A DNA stretch of 21,157 nt from an uncultured Alistipes sp. (GTDB lineage Bacteria > Bacteroidota > Bacteroidia > Bacteroidales > Rikenellaceae). Below are positions 1-8,754 of this stretch, piece by piece. The notes under the pieces are model-generated. The model searched no databases. It was not told where the DNA came from and worked only from the letters and a program-made list of their open reading frames with translations. The stretch lies in NCBI GenBank assembly GCA_900546065.1, contig URBK01000034.1, forward strand, positions 1-21,157, written 5' to 3'. The position numbers and the translations under genes are program-made. Position 1 is the first letter of the stretch, and the number at the start of each line of letters is the position of its first letter.

Positions 1-2
1 TT

Positions 3-1073
3 TTAAGGGGGCAGAATCGCTTGGTTTTAGGGGGCAGCTTACACTGGATTTTCCACGAGTCGCACCCCGAAATAGATCTATACCTCTCGACGCACATAAC
101 CGACGTTGAGCGCCGCGGCAGCAGGATCACCGCCGTCACCGGACAGAATATACTTACGGGAGAAAGGTTAAGATTCGAAGGGAAACTGTTTGCCGACTGC
201 ACGGGTGATGCCACCGTTGGGTTCCTCGCGGGGGCCGACTTCCGCTCTGGGCGCGAGAGTCGCGCCCAGAGCGGCGAACCGAGCGCCCCCGACAAGGCCG
301 ACTCGCTGGTGATGGGCACATCCGTACAATGGTACTCAGAACAGACAGACTCCGTATGTTCGTTTCCCGAGTGCCCGTGGGCGCTGCAGTTCGACGAACG
401 CACCGCTATACCCATCACACGCGGCGACTGGGACTGGGAGACGGGCCTTGACAAGGATCAGATCTACGATATCGAGCATATCCGCGACTACGCCCTGCTG
501 GCCGTATACGGCAACTGGGCATACTTGAAGAACCGCAGTCCGCAACGCGAAGAGTTTGCGCGGCGGCGTCTGGCATGGGTGGCATACATAGGCGGCAAAC
601 GCGAGTCGCGCCGCCTGCTGGGCGACGTGGTGCTGCGCGAACAGGACCTTATAGAGGGTACGCGCTACGACGATGCCGCCGTCACGGCAACGTGGGGCAT
701 AGACCTGCACTACCCCCATCGCAAGGATGGGTTCGACGGCGAGCCGTTCCTCGCATACAGTGACTCGCGTCAGATCGCACCATACCCCATACCCTACCGC
801 TGCCTCTACTCGCGCAACATCGACAATCTGTTCATGGCCGGCCGTGATATCAGCGTCACGCACATCGCTCTGGGCAGTGTACGCGTCATGCGTACGGGCG
901 GGATGATGGGCGAGGTTGTCGGTATGGCCGCCTCGATATGCCGCCGGCACAACGCTTCGCCGCGAGATGTATATCGTCTGTATCTGCCGGAACTCAAGCG
1001 TCTTATGTCCGCAGGCACCGGCAAGGCGGGATTTCCCGAAGCCGACACCGGAACTTCCGCTGAGGCAAAGTAA
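3..1073 (+). CDS. FAD-dependent oxidoreductase, C-terminal part (5' end missing)
   Basis: The reading frame is open to the left edge; TTG at 21 is only the first possible start and is probably not the real one. The visible ~350 residues match the C-terminal part of the FAD_oxidored (PF12831-like) flavoproteins common in Bacteroidota. These are secreted or periplasmic enzymes of mostly unknown substrate, often near glycan-use genes. Diagnostic stretches are FADCTGDATVG around residue 57 counted from TTG 21, GRESR near 77, MGTSVQWYS near 98, and the late FAD-contact segment NLFMAGRDIS followed by RVMRTGGMMGEVVG. The N-terminal Rossmann GxGxxG is not in the window, so the gene is partial. Codons 242-274 lie on a perfect inverted repeat (listed separately). 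Family assignment is firm; the reaction is not known. It could be part of a carbohydrate-utilisation cluster lying to the left. Confidence 0.85.
   Translation, partial: LRGQNRLVLGGSLHWIFHESHPEIDLYLSTHITDVERRGSRITAVTGQNILTGERLRFEGKLFADCTGDATVGFLAGADFRSGRESRAQSGEPSAPDKADSLVMGTSVQWYSEQTDSVCSFPECPWALQFDERTAIPITRGDWDWETGLDKDQIYDIEHIRDYALLAVYGNWAYLKNRSPQREEFARRRLAWVAYIGGKRESRRLLGDVVLREQDLIEGTRYDDAAVTATWGIDLHYPHRKDGFDGEPFLAYSDSRQIAPYPIPYRCLYSRNIDNLFMAGRDISVTHIALGSVRVMRTGGMMGEVVGMAASICRRHNASPRDVYRLYLPELKRLMSAGTGKAGFPEADTGTSAEAK
242..274. repeat. Perfect 15-bp inverted repeat inside the FAD oxidoreductase gene
   Basis: The arm at 242-256 (CCGCTCTGGGCGCGA) is the exact reverse complement of 260-274, separated by the three bases GAG. 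It lies in frame within the oxidoreductase and encodes the segment around GRESRAQSGE, which resembles the family's usual sequence at this place, so the gene is not broken by it. It has no T-tract and is inside a coding region, so I do not call it a terminator. A template-switch event or chance in GC-rich codons could explain it. Confidence 0.8.
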
Positions 1074-1184
1074 CCACAGGCATAGATATCACTCCGCACA
1101 GGGCCCACGGACGGCTTCCGGCATCGAGGCGCACCGAGGCTGCGCAAACCCCGCCTGATGGCGCAAAGTACAGATATCCGAGAT

Positions 1185-1215
1185 TTTGACATTTGGAAAT
1201 AAATATCTATATTTG
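1185..1215 (+). promoter_or_regulatory. Bacteroidota-type promoter of secA
   Basis: A TTTG box at 1185-1188 and a TATATTTG box at 1208-1215 are separated by 19 bases. This fits the known Bacteroides primary sigma consensus TTTG-N19-21-TAnnTTTG exactly. Transcription would begin a few bases after 1215, giving a leader of about 30 nt before the secA ATG. No Shine-Dalgarno is evident, as is usual in this phylum; the leader is A-rich. The segment 1074-1184 upstream shows no gene and no clear terminator. Confidence 0.75.
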
Positions 1216-1254
1216 TAGGATTTTTAACAGCTAAACGCAAAAACAAACCGCATT

Positions 1255-4200
1255 ATGGATATTCTAAGCGACGTTATCAAGTTGTTCTTCGGTTCAAAAG
1301 CCGATAAGGATCGCAAACAGATAGAGCCTTACGTAAACAAGATCAAGGAGATATATCCGTCGATACAGAAGCTCTCGAACGACGAGCTCCGCGCCCGCAG
1401 CGCCGCCCTGATGAAGCAGATAGCCGACTTCATCGCCGACGACGAGGCACATATCGTCGAGCAGAAGGCCAAGCTGGAGCTGGCCGAGACTTCGCTCTCG
1501 GACAAGGAGAAGATATCGAAGGACATAGACACCACGACCAAGCGTATCGACGACAAGATCGAGCAGAAACTCGACGAGATACTGCCCGAGGCCTTCGCCA
1601 TCATGAAGGATACGGCACGCCGTTTTGCCGAGAACGACACCGTCGTGGTCACGGCTACCGATTTCGACCGCAACCTTGCCGCCGAGAAGGACTTCGTCAC
1701 CATCGACGGCGACAAGGCCGTCTATGCCACCCACTGGATGGCCGGCGGCAACGACATCAAGTGGGACATGGTGCACTACGACGTGCAGCTCTTCGGCGGC
1801 GTGGTGCTCCACAAGGGCAAGATCGCCGAGATGGCCACCGGTGAGGGTAAGACGCTCGTGGCTACGCTCCCCGTCTTCCTCAACGCCATGGCCCGCAAGG
1901 GTGTGCATGTGGTGACGGTGAACGACTATCTGGCTCGACGCGACTCGGAGTGGATGGGCCCCATGTATGAATTCCACGGACTCTCGGTCGACTGCATCGA
2001 CAAGCACCAGCCCAATTCAGAAGCGCGCCGCAAGGCATATATGGCCGACATCACCTTCGGTACCAACAACGAGTACGGCTTCGACTACCTGCGCGACAAC
2101 ATGGCTTCGTCGCCCAAGGATCTCGTACAGCGCAAGCACCACTACGCCATTGTCGACGAGGTCGACTCGGTGTTGATCGACGATGCGCGTACGCCGCTTA
2201 TCATATCGGGTCCCGTACCCAAGGGTGACGACCAGCTTTTCGAGACATACCGCCCCTCGATCGAGCACCTCTACAACCTGCAGAAGAATTTGGTCACGTC
2301 GCTTGTGGCCGAGTCGCGCCGTCTCTTTGCCGAGGGCAAACCCGAGGAGGGAGGCGTCCTGCTCTACCGCGCGCACAAGGGTCTGCCCAAATACAAGCCG
2401 CTGATCAAGTTCCTCTCGGAGCCGGGTATCAAGACCCAGTTCCAGAAGACCGAGAACATATACATGCAGGACAACAACCGCCGCATGCCCGAGATAGTCG
2501 ACGACCTCTACTTCGTAATCGACGAGAAGCTCAACTCGGTGGAGCTGACGGACAAGGGACACGACGTGCTGTCGCAGTACTTCAACGAGGACGGCTTCTT
2601 CGTGCTGCCCGACATCGGCAGCGAGATCGCCGATCTGGAGAAGAGCGGCCTCACGCCCGAGGAGAAGGCCCAGCGCAAGGATCAGATCATCAACGACTAC
2701 TCGATCAAGTCGGAGCGTGTGCATACGGTCAACCAGCTGCTCAAGGCCTACTCGATGTTCGAGCGCGACGTGGAGTATGTGGTCATGGACAACAAGGTGA
2801 AGATCGTCGACGAGCAGACGGGACGTATCCTCGACGGGCGCCGCTATTCGGACGGCCTGCATCAGGCCATCGAGGCCAAGGAGCGTGTCAAGGTCGAGGC
2901 CGCCACGCAGACCTTCGCAACCATAACGCTGCAGAACTACTTCCGTATGTACCACAAGCTGGCCGGTATGACCGGTACGGCCGAGACCGAGGCATCGGAG
3001 TTCTGGAACATATACAAACTCGACGTCGTGGTCATCCCGACCAACCGCCCCGTCATCCGCGACGACCGCGAGGATCTGGTCTACAAGACCAAACGCGAGA
3101 AGTACAATGCCGTCATCGAAGAGATCGTCCGGCTGGTCGAGGCCAAGCGCCCCGTACTTGTCGGAACCACGTCGGTAGAGATCTCGGAGCTTTTGAGCCG
3201 CATGCTCAAACTCCGCGGCATAAAGCATAATGTCCTCAACGCCAAGCAGCACCAGCTTGAGGCCCAGATCGTGGCCGAGGCCGGACGCTCGGGACAGGTA
3301 ACCATCGCCACCAACATGGCGGGCCGTGGTACCGATATCAAGCTCTCGCCCGAGGCACGCGCCGCCGGAGGTCTGGCCATTATCGGAACGGAGCGCCACG
3401 AGAGCCGCCGTGTCGACCGTCAGCTGCGCGGACGTGCCGGACGTCAGGGCGACCCGGGATCGTCGCAGTTCTTCGTATCGCTCGAGGACGACCTGATGCG
3501 ACTCTTCGGCTCGAGCCGCATATCGGCACTCATGGACCGCATGGGAATACAGGAGGGCGAGGTCATTCAGGCCAAGATGATGACCAAGGCCATCGAACGC
3601 GCCCAGAAGAAGGTCGAGGAGAACAACTTCGGCATACGTAAGCGTCTGCTCGAATACGACGACGTGATGAACTCGCAGCGTGAGGTTATCTACACGCGCC
3701 GCCGCCACGCCCTCTACGGCGAGCGTATCGAGATCGACCTCAACAATATAATGTACGACTACGCCGAGACCTTCATGGAGGCACACGAGGGTGCCTCATA
3801 CGAGGACTTCTCGTTCGACCTTATCCGCGAGGTAGCGTTGCAGCCCTCGTTCGACGAGGCGAAATATTCGTCGTCGAAGCCGCGCGAGATCGTCGAGATG
3901 ATTGTCGAAGATCTGCGCACGCTCTACGGACGCCGCGCCAAGGCCGTGGCCGACACCGTACGCGCCACGATGCAGGCCATATATGCCGACAATGCCGACC
4001 ACATGGACCGCATCATTCACTTCCCGCTCACAAACGGACATCTGGGATACCACGTGCCCGTACAGCTGCAGCGTTGCAAGGATACGGACGGGGCCGAGAT
4101 ATACAAGGTCTTCTCGAAGATCGTCATGTTCACCACCATCGACGACGCATGGCGCGAGCATCTGCGTGAGATGGACGACCTGCGCCAGAGCGTGCAGAAT

Positions 4201-4548
4201 GCCGCATACGAACAGAAGGATCCCCTTCTGATCTACAAGCTCGAGTCGTACAACCTCTTCTCGGCAATGCTCCAGAAGGTCAACCGCGAGACGCTCGCCA
4301 TACTCAACAAGGCCTACATCCCCGTTCGTGAGAACAACCCCGAGGCCGTGCAGCAGGAGCGTGAACGCCGCGCAAAGGTAGACGTCAACAAGTTGCAGGC
4401 ATCGCGCATGGCGGCAGCCGCCGCGGCAGGTCAGGCCGACAAGACCAAGCCCGCCCCCTTCAAGGCCGACAAGAAGATCGGACGCAACGATCCCTGCCCG
4501 TGCGGCAGCGGCAAGAAGTACAAGCACTGCCACGGCAAGGGACTCTAA
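1255..4548 (+). CDS. secA: Preprotein translocase ATPase SecA
   Basis: SecA is the cytoplasmic motor that drives unfolded preproteins through SecYEG using ATP. The 1,097-residue product is full length for Bacteroidota, whose SecA is longer than the ~900-residue E. coli protein. Visible elements: an N-terminal helical region with a charged, coiled-coil-like insertion at about 58-110; Walker A ATGEGKT at 194-200; the DEVD Walker B at 301-304; the cross-linking region; the second motor-domain motifs [13 protein letters not shown] and [14 protein letters not shown] near 685-745; the helical scaffold and wing; then an Ala/Lys linker. The end carries the zinc-binding SEC-C motif CxCx8CH (C1081, C1083, C1092, H1093), which in other bacteria binds SecB or ribosomes. 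It has its own promoter and stands alone as a transcription unit or leads into the next genes; no clear terminator follows. Confidence 0.98.
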   Translation: MDILSDVIKLFFGSKADKDRKQIEPYVNKIKEIYPSIQKLSNDELRARSAALMKQIADFIADDEAHIVEQKAKLELAETSLSDKEKISKDIDTTTKRIDDKIEQKLDEILPEAFAIMKDTARRFAENDTVVVTATDFDRNLAAEKDFVTIDGDKAVYATHWMAGGNDIKWDMVHYDVQLFGGVVLHKGKIAEMATGEGKTLVATLPVFLNAMARKGVHVVTVNDYLARRDSEWMGPMYEFHGLSVDCIDKHQPNSEARRKAYMADITFGTNNEYGFDYLRDNMASSPKDLVQRKHHYAIVDEVDSVLIDDARTPLIISGPVPKGDDQLFETYRPSIEHLYNLQKNLVTSLVAESRRLFAEGKPEEGGVLLYRAHKGLPKYKPLIKFLSEPGIKTQFQKTENIYMQDNNRRMPEIVDDLYFVIDEKLNSVELTDKGHDVLSQYFNEDGFFVLPDIGSEIADLEKSGLTPEEKAQRKDQIINDYSIKSERVHTVNQLLKAYSMFERDVEYVVMDNKVKIVDEQTGRILDGRRYSDGLHQAIEAKERVKVEAATQTFATITLQNYFRMYHKLAGMTGTAETEASEFWNIYKLDVVVIPTNRPVIRDDREDLVYKTKREKYNAVIEEIVRLVEAKRPVLVGTTSVEISELLSRMLKLRGIKHNVLNAKQHQLEAQIVAEAGRSGQVTIATNMAGRGTDIKLSPEARAAGGLAIIGTERHESRRVDRQLRGRAGRQGDPGSSQFFVSLEDDLMRLFGSSRISALMDRMGIQEGEVIQAKMMTKAIERAQKKVEENNFGIRKRLLEYDDVMNSQREVIYTRRRHALYGERIEIDLNNIMYDYAETFMEAHEGASYEDFSFDLIREVALQPSFDEAKYSSSKPREIVEMIVEDLRTLYGRRAKAVADTVRATMQAIYADNADHMDRIIHFPLTNGHLGYHVPVQLQRCKDTDGAEIYKVFSKIVMFTTIDDAWREHLREMDDLRQSVQNAAYEQKDPLLIYKLESYNLFSAMLQKVNRETLAILNKAYIPVRENNPEAVQQERERRAKVDVNKLQASRMAAAAAAGQADKTKPAPFKADKKIGRNDPCPCGSGKKYKHCHGKGL

Positions 4549-4640
4549 TCCCCCACTCCACGAGGGCCCAATACAGAGAAAATCGGACGCACACGGAGAG
4601 GCGAGGGCAAGGCCGAAAGGAAATAAGGAAAATGGCCCAA

Positions 4641-4744
4641 TGTATTAGATGGAAACAGGTGCTCAATAAACCAAACGTTGGCTAATACAACATCAAGGGG
4701 TGGGTCTGAGCAAGGGGAAATCCGAGCAAGGAAGCCCTAACCCA
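4641..4744 (+). promoter_or_regulatory. Possible structured RNA leader upstream of the GH99-like gene
   Basis: The 226-base gap between secA and the next start (4549-4774) has no credible gene. Within it TGTATTAG (4641-4648) is exactly complementary to CTAATACA (4682-4689). The enclosed segment ends in CCAA-ACG-TTGG (4671-4681). Further on, TGGGT (4701-4705) can pair with ACCCA (4740-4744), and inside that AGGG (4713-4716) with CCCT (4735-4738). The octamer GAGCAAGG occurs twice (4708-4715 and 4724-4731). Together these suggest a two-domain fold in the leader of the downstream gene, but each helix is short and I recognise no known riboswitch consensus. I see no TAnnTTTG promoter box here. It could equally be chance pairing. 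Confidence 0.25.
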
Positions 4745-4774
4745 AGTTATGGAAGAAAAGTCCGGAAAGAGAAT

Positions 4775-6031
4775 ATGAACCGATACATGTCAGGCATAGC
4801 GTTGGCCGCCCTTACGGCGGCCTCGCTGCTCATAACGCCGAACACTCAGGCACAAACGACAAAGACACGCAAGACGTCACGCACAGAGACCGCAAACAAT
4901 ACGGCCGAGGTCCGACAGCAGCGCCGATACGATGTTGCAGCATACCTCTATCCGGCATACGCGTCGGACGACGAGCGTCTGCGTCCCTTCTGGCCCTTGG
5001 GCATAGGCGAGTGGGAGACGGTGATGACCATGCAGCAACGCTACCCGGGCCACTATTGGAACCGCAAACCCCTCTGGGGATATGTCAACGAGGCCGACCC
5101 AGCCGTCATGGAGATGGAGATCGAGCAGGCTACGCGCCACGGCATCGACATATTCATCTTCGACTGGTACTGGTACGACGGCCGCCCGTTTATGGAGACC
5201 ACGCTCGACAACGGATTCCTGAAGGCCGCCAACGTCGACAAGATGCAGTTCTACCTCATGTGGGCCAACCATGACGTGCTCAATCTGTGGGATACGCGTC
5301 TGGCACGCTACAACGAGAACAATGTAATCTGGCAGGGCAAGGTCGACCGCGAAGAGTTCGAGAAGATATGCCGGCGCAACATCGAGAAATATTTCAAACA
5401 CCCGCAATACTACAAGATCGACGGCCGTCCCGTATTCATGATATACGACCTGCCGAACCTCATTTCGGGTTTGGGCGGCGTCGAGCAGGCGGCAGATGCC
5501 TTGAAGTGGTTCCGCGACGAGGTGCGGCGTGCGGGATTTCCGGACCTTGAGCTCCAATTCGCCATGTGGTCCGTAAACCTCAATTACAGCGGCTTCGACA
5601 GCGGCAAGGCCGGGAACCCGGGTGACGAACTCATCCGTACGCTCGGATTCGACAGTGCCACACACTATCAGTTCGCGCACTTCACCGACATGAACCGCGA
5701 GTATGCCGACATTGCGGCCGATGCCGAACGCGAATGGCAGCGTATAGATTCGACATATACATTCACGTTCTACCCACACGTAAGTGTCGGCTGGGACAAC
5801 AGCCCGCGCACGGGATCGAGTCCCGTCGTGCGCAACAACACCCCCGACGCCTTCGCCGAGGCTCTGCGCAAGGCCCGCTCATACGCCGACAGCCATCCCG
5901 ACCGCGCCCCGCTCATCACGATAAACAGCTGGAACGAATGGACCGAGACCAGCTATCTGATGCCGTGCGACAAGTTCGGATACGGATATCTCGAGGCCGT
6001 AAAGAAGGTCTTCGTCGACGAAACACGATAA
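4775..6031 (+). CDS. Secreted GH99-like / WbsX-type glycan-active protein
   Basis: The 418-residue product begins with a signal peptide (MNRYMSGIALAALTAASLLI, cleavage likely after the Ala-Gln region near 25-27), so it acts in the periplasm or outside. I chose ATG 4775 because the frame extends to 4700 but the added 25 residues are polar and would bury the signal peptide. The body matches the PF14307 'WbsX' / GH99-like fold: VAAYLYPAY near the start of the barrel, the HYWNRKPLWGYVNEADP segment, HGIDIFIFDWYWYDGRPF, FYLMWANHD, and NSWNEWTE near the end. Relatives are annotated either as glycoside hydrolases of the GH71/GH99 clan or as glycosyltransferase-associated proteins; GH99 enzymes are endo-alpha-mannosidases, but this substrate cannot be read from the sequence. 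It sits 21 bases before the dCMP deaminase and is probably co-transcribed with it. Confidence 0.85.
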   Translation: MNRYMSGIALAALTAASLLITPNTQAQTTKTRKTSRTETANNTAEVRQQRRYDVAAYLYPAYASDDERLRPFWPLGIGEWETVMTMQQRYPGHYWNRKPLWGYVNEADPAVMEMEIEQATRHGIDIFIFDWYWYDGRPFMETTLDNGFLKAANVDKMQFYLMWANHDVLNLWDTRLARYNENNVIWQGKVDREEFEKICRRNIEKYFKHPQYYKIDGRPVFMIYDLPNLISGLGGVEQAADALKWFRDEVRRAGFPDLELQFAMWSVNLNYSGFDSGKAGNPGDELIRTLGFDSATHYQFAHFTDMNREYADIAADAEREWQRIDSTYTFTFYPHVSVGWDNSPRTGSSPVVRNNTPDAFAEALRKARSYADSHPDRAPLITINSWNEWTETSYLMPCDKFGYGYLEAVKKVFVDETR

Positions 6032-6052
6032 CACCAAACAAACACCACAAAT

Positions 6053-6487
6053 ATGGGATACGAAGAGGAGAAGCAACGTCAGCTTGACCTGCGTTATCTG
6101 CGCATGGCCCGCATCTGGGCCGAGAACTCATACTGCGTACGCCGCAAGGTTGGCGCACTGATCGTCAAGGACAAGATGATCATATCGGACGGATATAACG
6201 GCACCCCCTCGGGCTTCGAGAATATATGCGAGGACGAGAGCGGCAAAACCAAGTCGTATGTGCTCCATGCCGAGGCCAACGCCATAACCAAGGTGGCAAA
6301 GAGCGCAAACAACTGCGACGGCTCGACTCTCTACATCACCGACGCCCCCTGCATCGAGTGTTCTAAACTGATCATTCAGGCCGGCATCCGCCGTGTGGTA
6401 TATGTCAACGACTACCGTTCGGAGGAGGGTCTCGACCTGCTGCGCCGCGTAGGCATCGAGTGCGTCAAACGCACTCTGGATCAGTAG
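6053..6487 (+). CDS. dCMP deaminase family protein (ComEB-like)
   Basis: This cytosolic zinc enzyme would convert dCMP to dUMP, feeding thymidylate synthesis. The 144-residue length is normal. The cytidine/deoxycytidylate deaminase signature is complete: HAEAN at 72-76 supplies the zinc ligand His72 and proton-shuttling Glu74, and APCIEC places Cys100 and Cys103 as the other ligands. The N-terminal segment with VRRKVGALIVKD and DGYNGTPSGF (about 29-55) forms the nucleotide pocket typical of dCMP rather than free cytidine deaminases. It follows the GH99-like gene by 21 bases, with no functional link apparent, and ends at a strong terminator. Bacteroidota copies are annotated as dCMP deaminase or as the competence protein ComEB; the enzymatic reading is preferred. 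Confidence 0.93.
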   Translation: MGYEEEKQRQLDLRYLRMARIWAENSYCVRRKVGALIVKDKMIISDGYNGTPSGFENICEDESGKTKSYVLHAEANAITKVAKSANNCDGSTLYITDAPCIECSKLIIQAGIRRVVYVNDYRSEEGLDLLRRVGIECVKRTLDQ

Positions 6488-6523
6488 CAGCCCAAGATTT
6501 ATATTCAATGTATGACACAATAC

Positions 6524-6554
6524 AGGCAGGAGCGTCGGATTCCTGCCTTTTTCA
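6524..6554 (+). terminator. Rho-independent terminator after the dCMP deaminase gene
   Basis: AGGCAGGA (6524-6531) pairs perfectly with TCCTGCCT (6541-6548) around a nine-base loop, followed directly by a T-rich tract. It ends the GH99-like/deaminase unit on the plus strand. Confidence 0.88.
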
Positions 6555-6670
6555 TTTTACACACACCGGCAGCTACACATTCCCTCGATTTATCCAGCCG
6601 ATTATTAATCTTCGCACCATCCGGCATAACCGACGGCAGTAAATGCAGAAACGAGTGACCGCACGGCACA

Positions 6671-6709
6671 AACAAAAACCGGACGCACCACACGCCGTGT
6701 GATGCGTCC
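6671..6709 (-). terminator. Terminator of the POT transporter gene
   Basis: On the minus strand the 13-base arm (complement of 6697-6709) pairs with the complement of 6681-6693 across a three-base loop, all Watson-Crick apart from one G-U, and is followed by GGTTTTTGTTT. It lies just past the transporter's stop codon. The stretch 6555-6670 between the two opposed terminators holds nothing recognisable. Confidence 0.85.
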
Positions 6710-6735
6710 GATTCGCATTATAATTCAGAGCCCGC

Positions 6736-8418
6736 CTACTCGGTAGCCGACTCGAGTTTCTTCATGATCGAGAAGATGAATACGGCCGAGAGCAGGCAGA
6801 GGATAATCAGCACGCTCCATACCATCCAGAGGGCCATACCGCTGCCCCAAAGGTAACCGATGAGCGACGTAGCGTAGTTACCTACGGCCGTAGCCGCGAA
6901 CCAGCAACCCATCATCATACCCTTATATTTCGGGGGCGCAACCTTCGACACGAACGATATACCCATCGGCGAGAGGAGCAGCTCGGCAAAGGTCAGCACC
7001 AGATATGTCGATATGAGCCAGTTCTGCGATACGAATGTGTCGCTGGCACCTGCGGCCTTCACCTCGGCGGGCGACATGAGTCCGAACGATGCGACGGTAA
7101 GGATAAGGAATCCTGCGGCGGCGATGATCATACCCATACCGATCTTGCGCGGGGCCGAGGGCTCCTTGCCCTTGCGGGCCAGAGCGGTGAAGATGGCCAC
7201 CGAGATGGGGGTCAGACCAACGACATAGAAGGGGTTGAACTGCTGGAAGTCCGAAGGCAGGATGTGTACCGGATCGGGCGTGATGGTATAGCGGTAAAAG
7301 AGCGCCCCGAGTGCTGCGGCGAATACCACGGCACTGATGATCTTACCGCGGCTCTTGTCCGACTGGAAGAATCCTACGATACCGTATACACCGACCAGAA
7401 CCAGCACAAGGTTAAGAATGTCGAAACCCATGCGGGTGATACCCGTAGCCTCCGATGTGGTGTAGTCGCGGGCGAAGAAGGTCATCGTCGAGCCGTTCTG
7501 GTGGAATGCCATCCAGAAGAAGATCACCACGGCGAAGACTAACAGCAGAGCCGTAATACGCGACTTGGTCTGTGCGGGCGTCAGTTCCGTGTGGTGTACG
7601 CCTGCGGCGCTCTCGGCCGCAGCCTGCTGCTTGGCCGTAACGTCGGCATGCTTGAAGGTCTTGCGGAAACCTACATATATAAGGTACGATACGACCAGCG
7701 AGATACAAGCTACGCCGAAGCCCATGTTATACGCCGTCGAGAGTTTCTCGATGTAGTGCTCCGAGAATGCCGCCAGATCGCCCGTTGCGCCCATCGACGC
7801 AGCCAGCTCCTGAAGTTTTGCCAGCGGCTCGGCCGCCATGTTGGCACCCTGCTCGAGATATTGGTGCGCAAGTGCGGGAATCTGACCGTTATATACCAGA
7901 CCGTCCTGAGCAAGGAAGTGGTTGGTAATCCACTTGGCCATACCGGGGGCGAACATGGCGCCGATGTTGATGGCCATGTAGAAGATCGAGAATGCGTTGT
8001 CTCGTTTTGCCTGATATGCGGGATCGTCGTAGAGATTGCCCACCAGCACCTGCAGGTTACCCTTGAAGAGACCCGTACCGCAGGCTATGAGCGCCAGCGC
8101 GCCGAACATGAGCGCCTGACCTGCGAAACCTGCATCGGTAGGTATGGCCAGCAACGCATATCCGACAAACATGACGAAGATACCGAGTGTGACCATCTTG
8201 CCGAAGCCGAACTTGTCGGCCAGAATACCTCCGAAGAAGGGCATGAAATAGACTGCGGCGAGGAAGATGCCGTAGATCTGCGTGGTGACGGCCTCGGTGT
8301 AGCCGAACTTCGCCTGCAGGAACAGCGTGAAGATCGCAAGCATGGTATAGTAGCCGAAGCGCTCACCCGTATTGGCCAGCGAAAGGGCATACAAACCTTT
8401 TGGTTGTCCTTTGAACAT
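6736..8418 (-). CDS. POT/PTR2-family proton-coupled oligopeptide transporter
   Basis: This inner-membrane carrier imports di- and tripeptides together with protons. The 560-residue product is strongly hydrophobic, with many membrane helices. It has the POT signature region at the N-terminus (GERFGYY at 18-24) and the family segment FSIFYMAINIGAMFAPG in the fourth/fifth helix region. In the canonical ExxERFxYY motif the first Glu is replaced by Asn16 while Glu19-Arg20 remain. I recall this as common in a Bacteroidota subgroup, so it need not mean loss of coupling. A hydrophilic loop of about 60 residues near 175-235 and another near 270-285 separate helix groups. It ends at its own terminator and is transcribed away from the M60 metallopeptidase gene, which may produce its peptides. 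The substrate range is not readable from sequence. Confidence 0.94.
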   Translation of the reverse strand: MFKGQPKGLYALSLANTGERFGYYTMLAIFTLFLQAKFGYTEAVTTQIYGIFLAAVYFMPFFGGILADKFGFGKMVTLGIFVMFVGYALLAIPTDAGFAGQALMFGALALIACGTGLFKGNLQVLVGNLYDDPAYQAKRDNAFSIFYMAINIGAMFAPGMAKWITNHFLAQDGLVYNGQIPALAHQYLEQGANMAAEPLAKLQELAASMGATGDLAAFSEHYIEKLSTAYNMGFGVACISLVVSYLIYVGFRKTFKHADVTAKQQAAAESAAGVHHTELTPAQTKSRITALLLVFAVVIFFWMAFHQNGSTMTFFARDYTTSEATGITRMGFDILNLVLVLVGVYGIVGFFQSDKSRGKIISAVVFAAALGALFYRYTITPDPVHILPSDFQQFNPFYVVGLTPISVAIFTALARKGKEPSAPRKIGMGMIIAAAGFLILTVASFGLMSPAEVKAAGASDTFVSQNWLISTYLVLTFAELLLSPMGISFVSKVAPPKYKGMMMGCWFAATAVGNYATSLIGYLWGSGMALWMVWSVLIILCLLSAVFIFSIMKKLESATE

Positions 8419-8496
8419 AATGAATTTCTGGTTTATTGTTGATTTATCTATTAATTATGTATCCTCTTTTGTCCGATCATTCAGGACCAAACGTTA

Positions 8497-8504
8497 CAAA
8501 TATA
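8497..8504 (-). promoter_or_regulatory. Likely -7 box of the POT transporter promoter
   Basis: On the minus strand 8504 to 8497 reads TATATTTG, a full match to TAnnTTTG, about 80 bases before the transporter ATG. No matching TTTG lies 19-21 bases upstream (the place reads CGTG), so the call rests on one box. The rest of the 336-base divergent gap (8419-8754) is AT-rich with poly-A runs near 8648-8658. I could not find an equally good promoter for the plus-strand M60 gene; TACTTTTA at 8693-8700 is a weak candidate. Confidence 0.4.
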
Positions 8505-8754
8505 ACAATTTTTCCGCATAATGCACGCATATTCCGGTGTTTTTATGCACGTGGCATATCAGCGACAACCGCACATCGGCAAAATCTCACCCAAAATGGG
8601 TTTGAATACTGTTTTTTCATGGTAGATGAAAGTCACAACATCATTTTTCAAAAAAAATCGAAGCCAAATACCAATATATCATTTAATATCGTTACTTTTA
8701 TCCCCGAAACCTTATTACTTTAACACAACCTACAATATCAACTGCCGTAACATT

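Noticed and set aside
2017..3786. A 589-codon open frame antisense to secA
   Set aside because: It is entirely within secA, has no recognisable domain and a low-complexity Val/Leu/His-rich composition typical of reverse frames of GC-rich genes.
4696..4712. GGGGTGGGTCTGAGCA resembling the start of a TPP riboswitch
   Set aside because: The second TPP element and the closing conserved segments are absent, and the downstream gene is not a thiamine gene.
4751..4766. GAAGAAAAGTCCGG resembling the RNase P RNA P4 core (GAGGAAAGTCCGGGC)
   Set aside because: The match is partial, none of the other conserved RNase P regions follows, and the gene start at 4775 leaves no space for the ~350-nt RNA.
7591..8442. 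A 283-codon plus-strand frame opposite the POT gene
   Set aside because: No membrane or enzyme features; it mirrors the membrane-protein codons of the real gene.
8626..8754. Upstream in-frame extension of the M60 gene from ATG 8626
   Set aside because: The added 43 residues are not signal-like and would bury a good lipoprotein signal beginning at ATG 8755.
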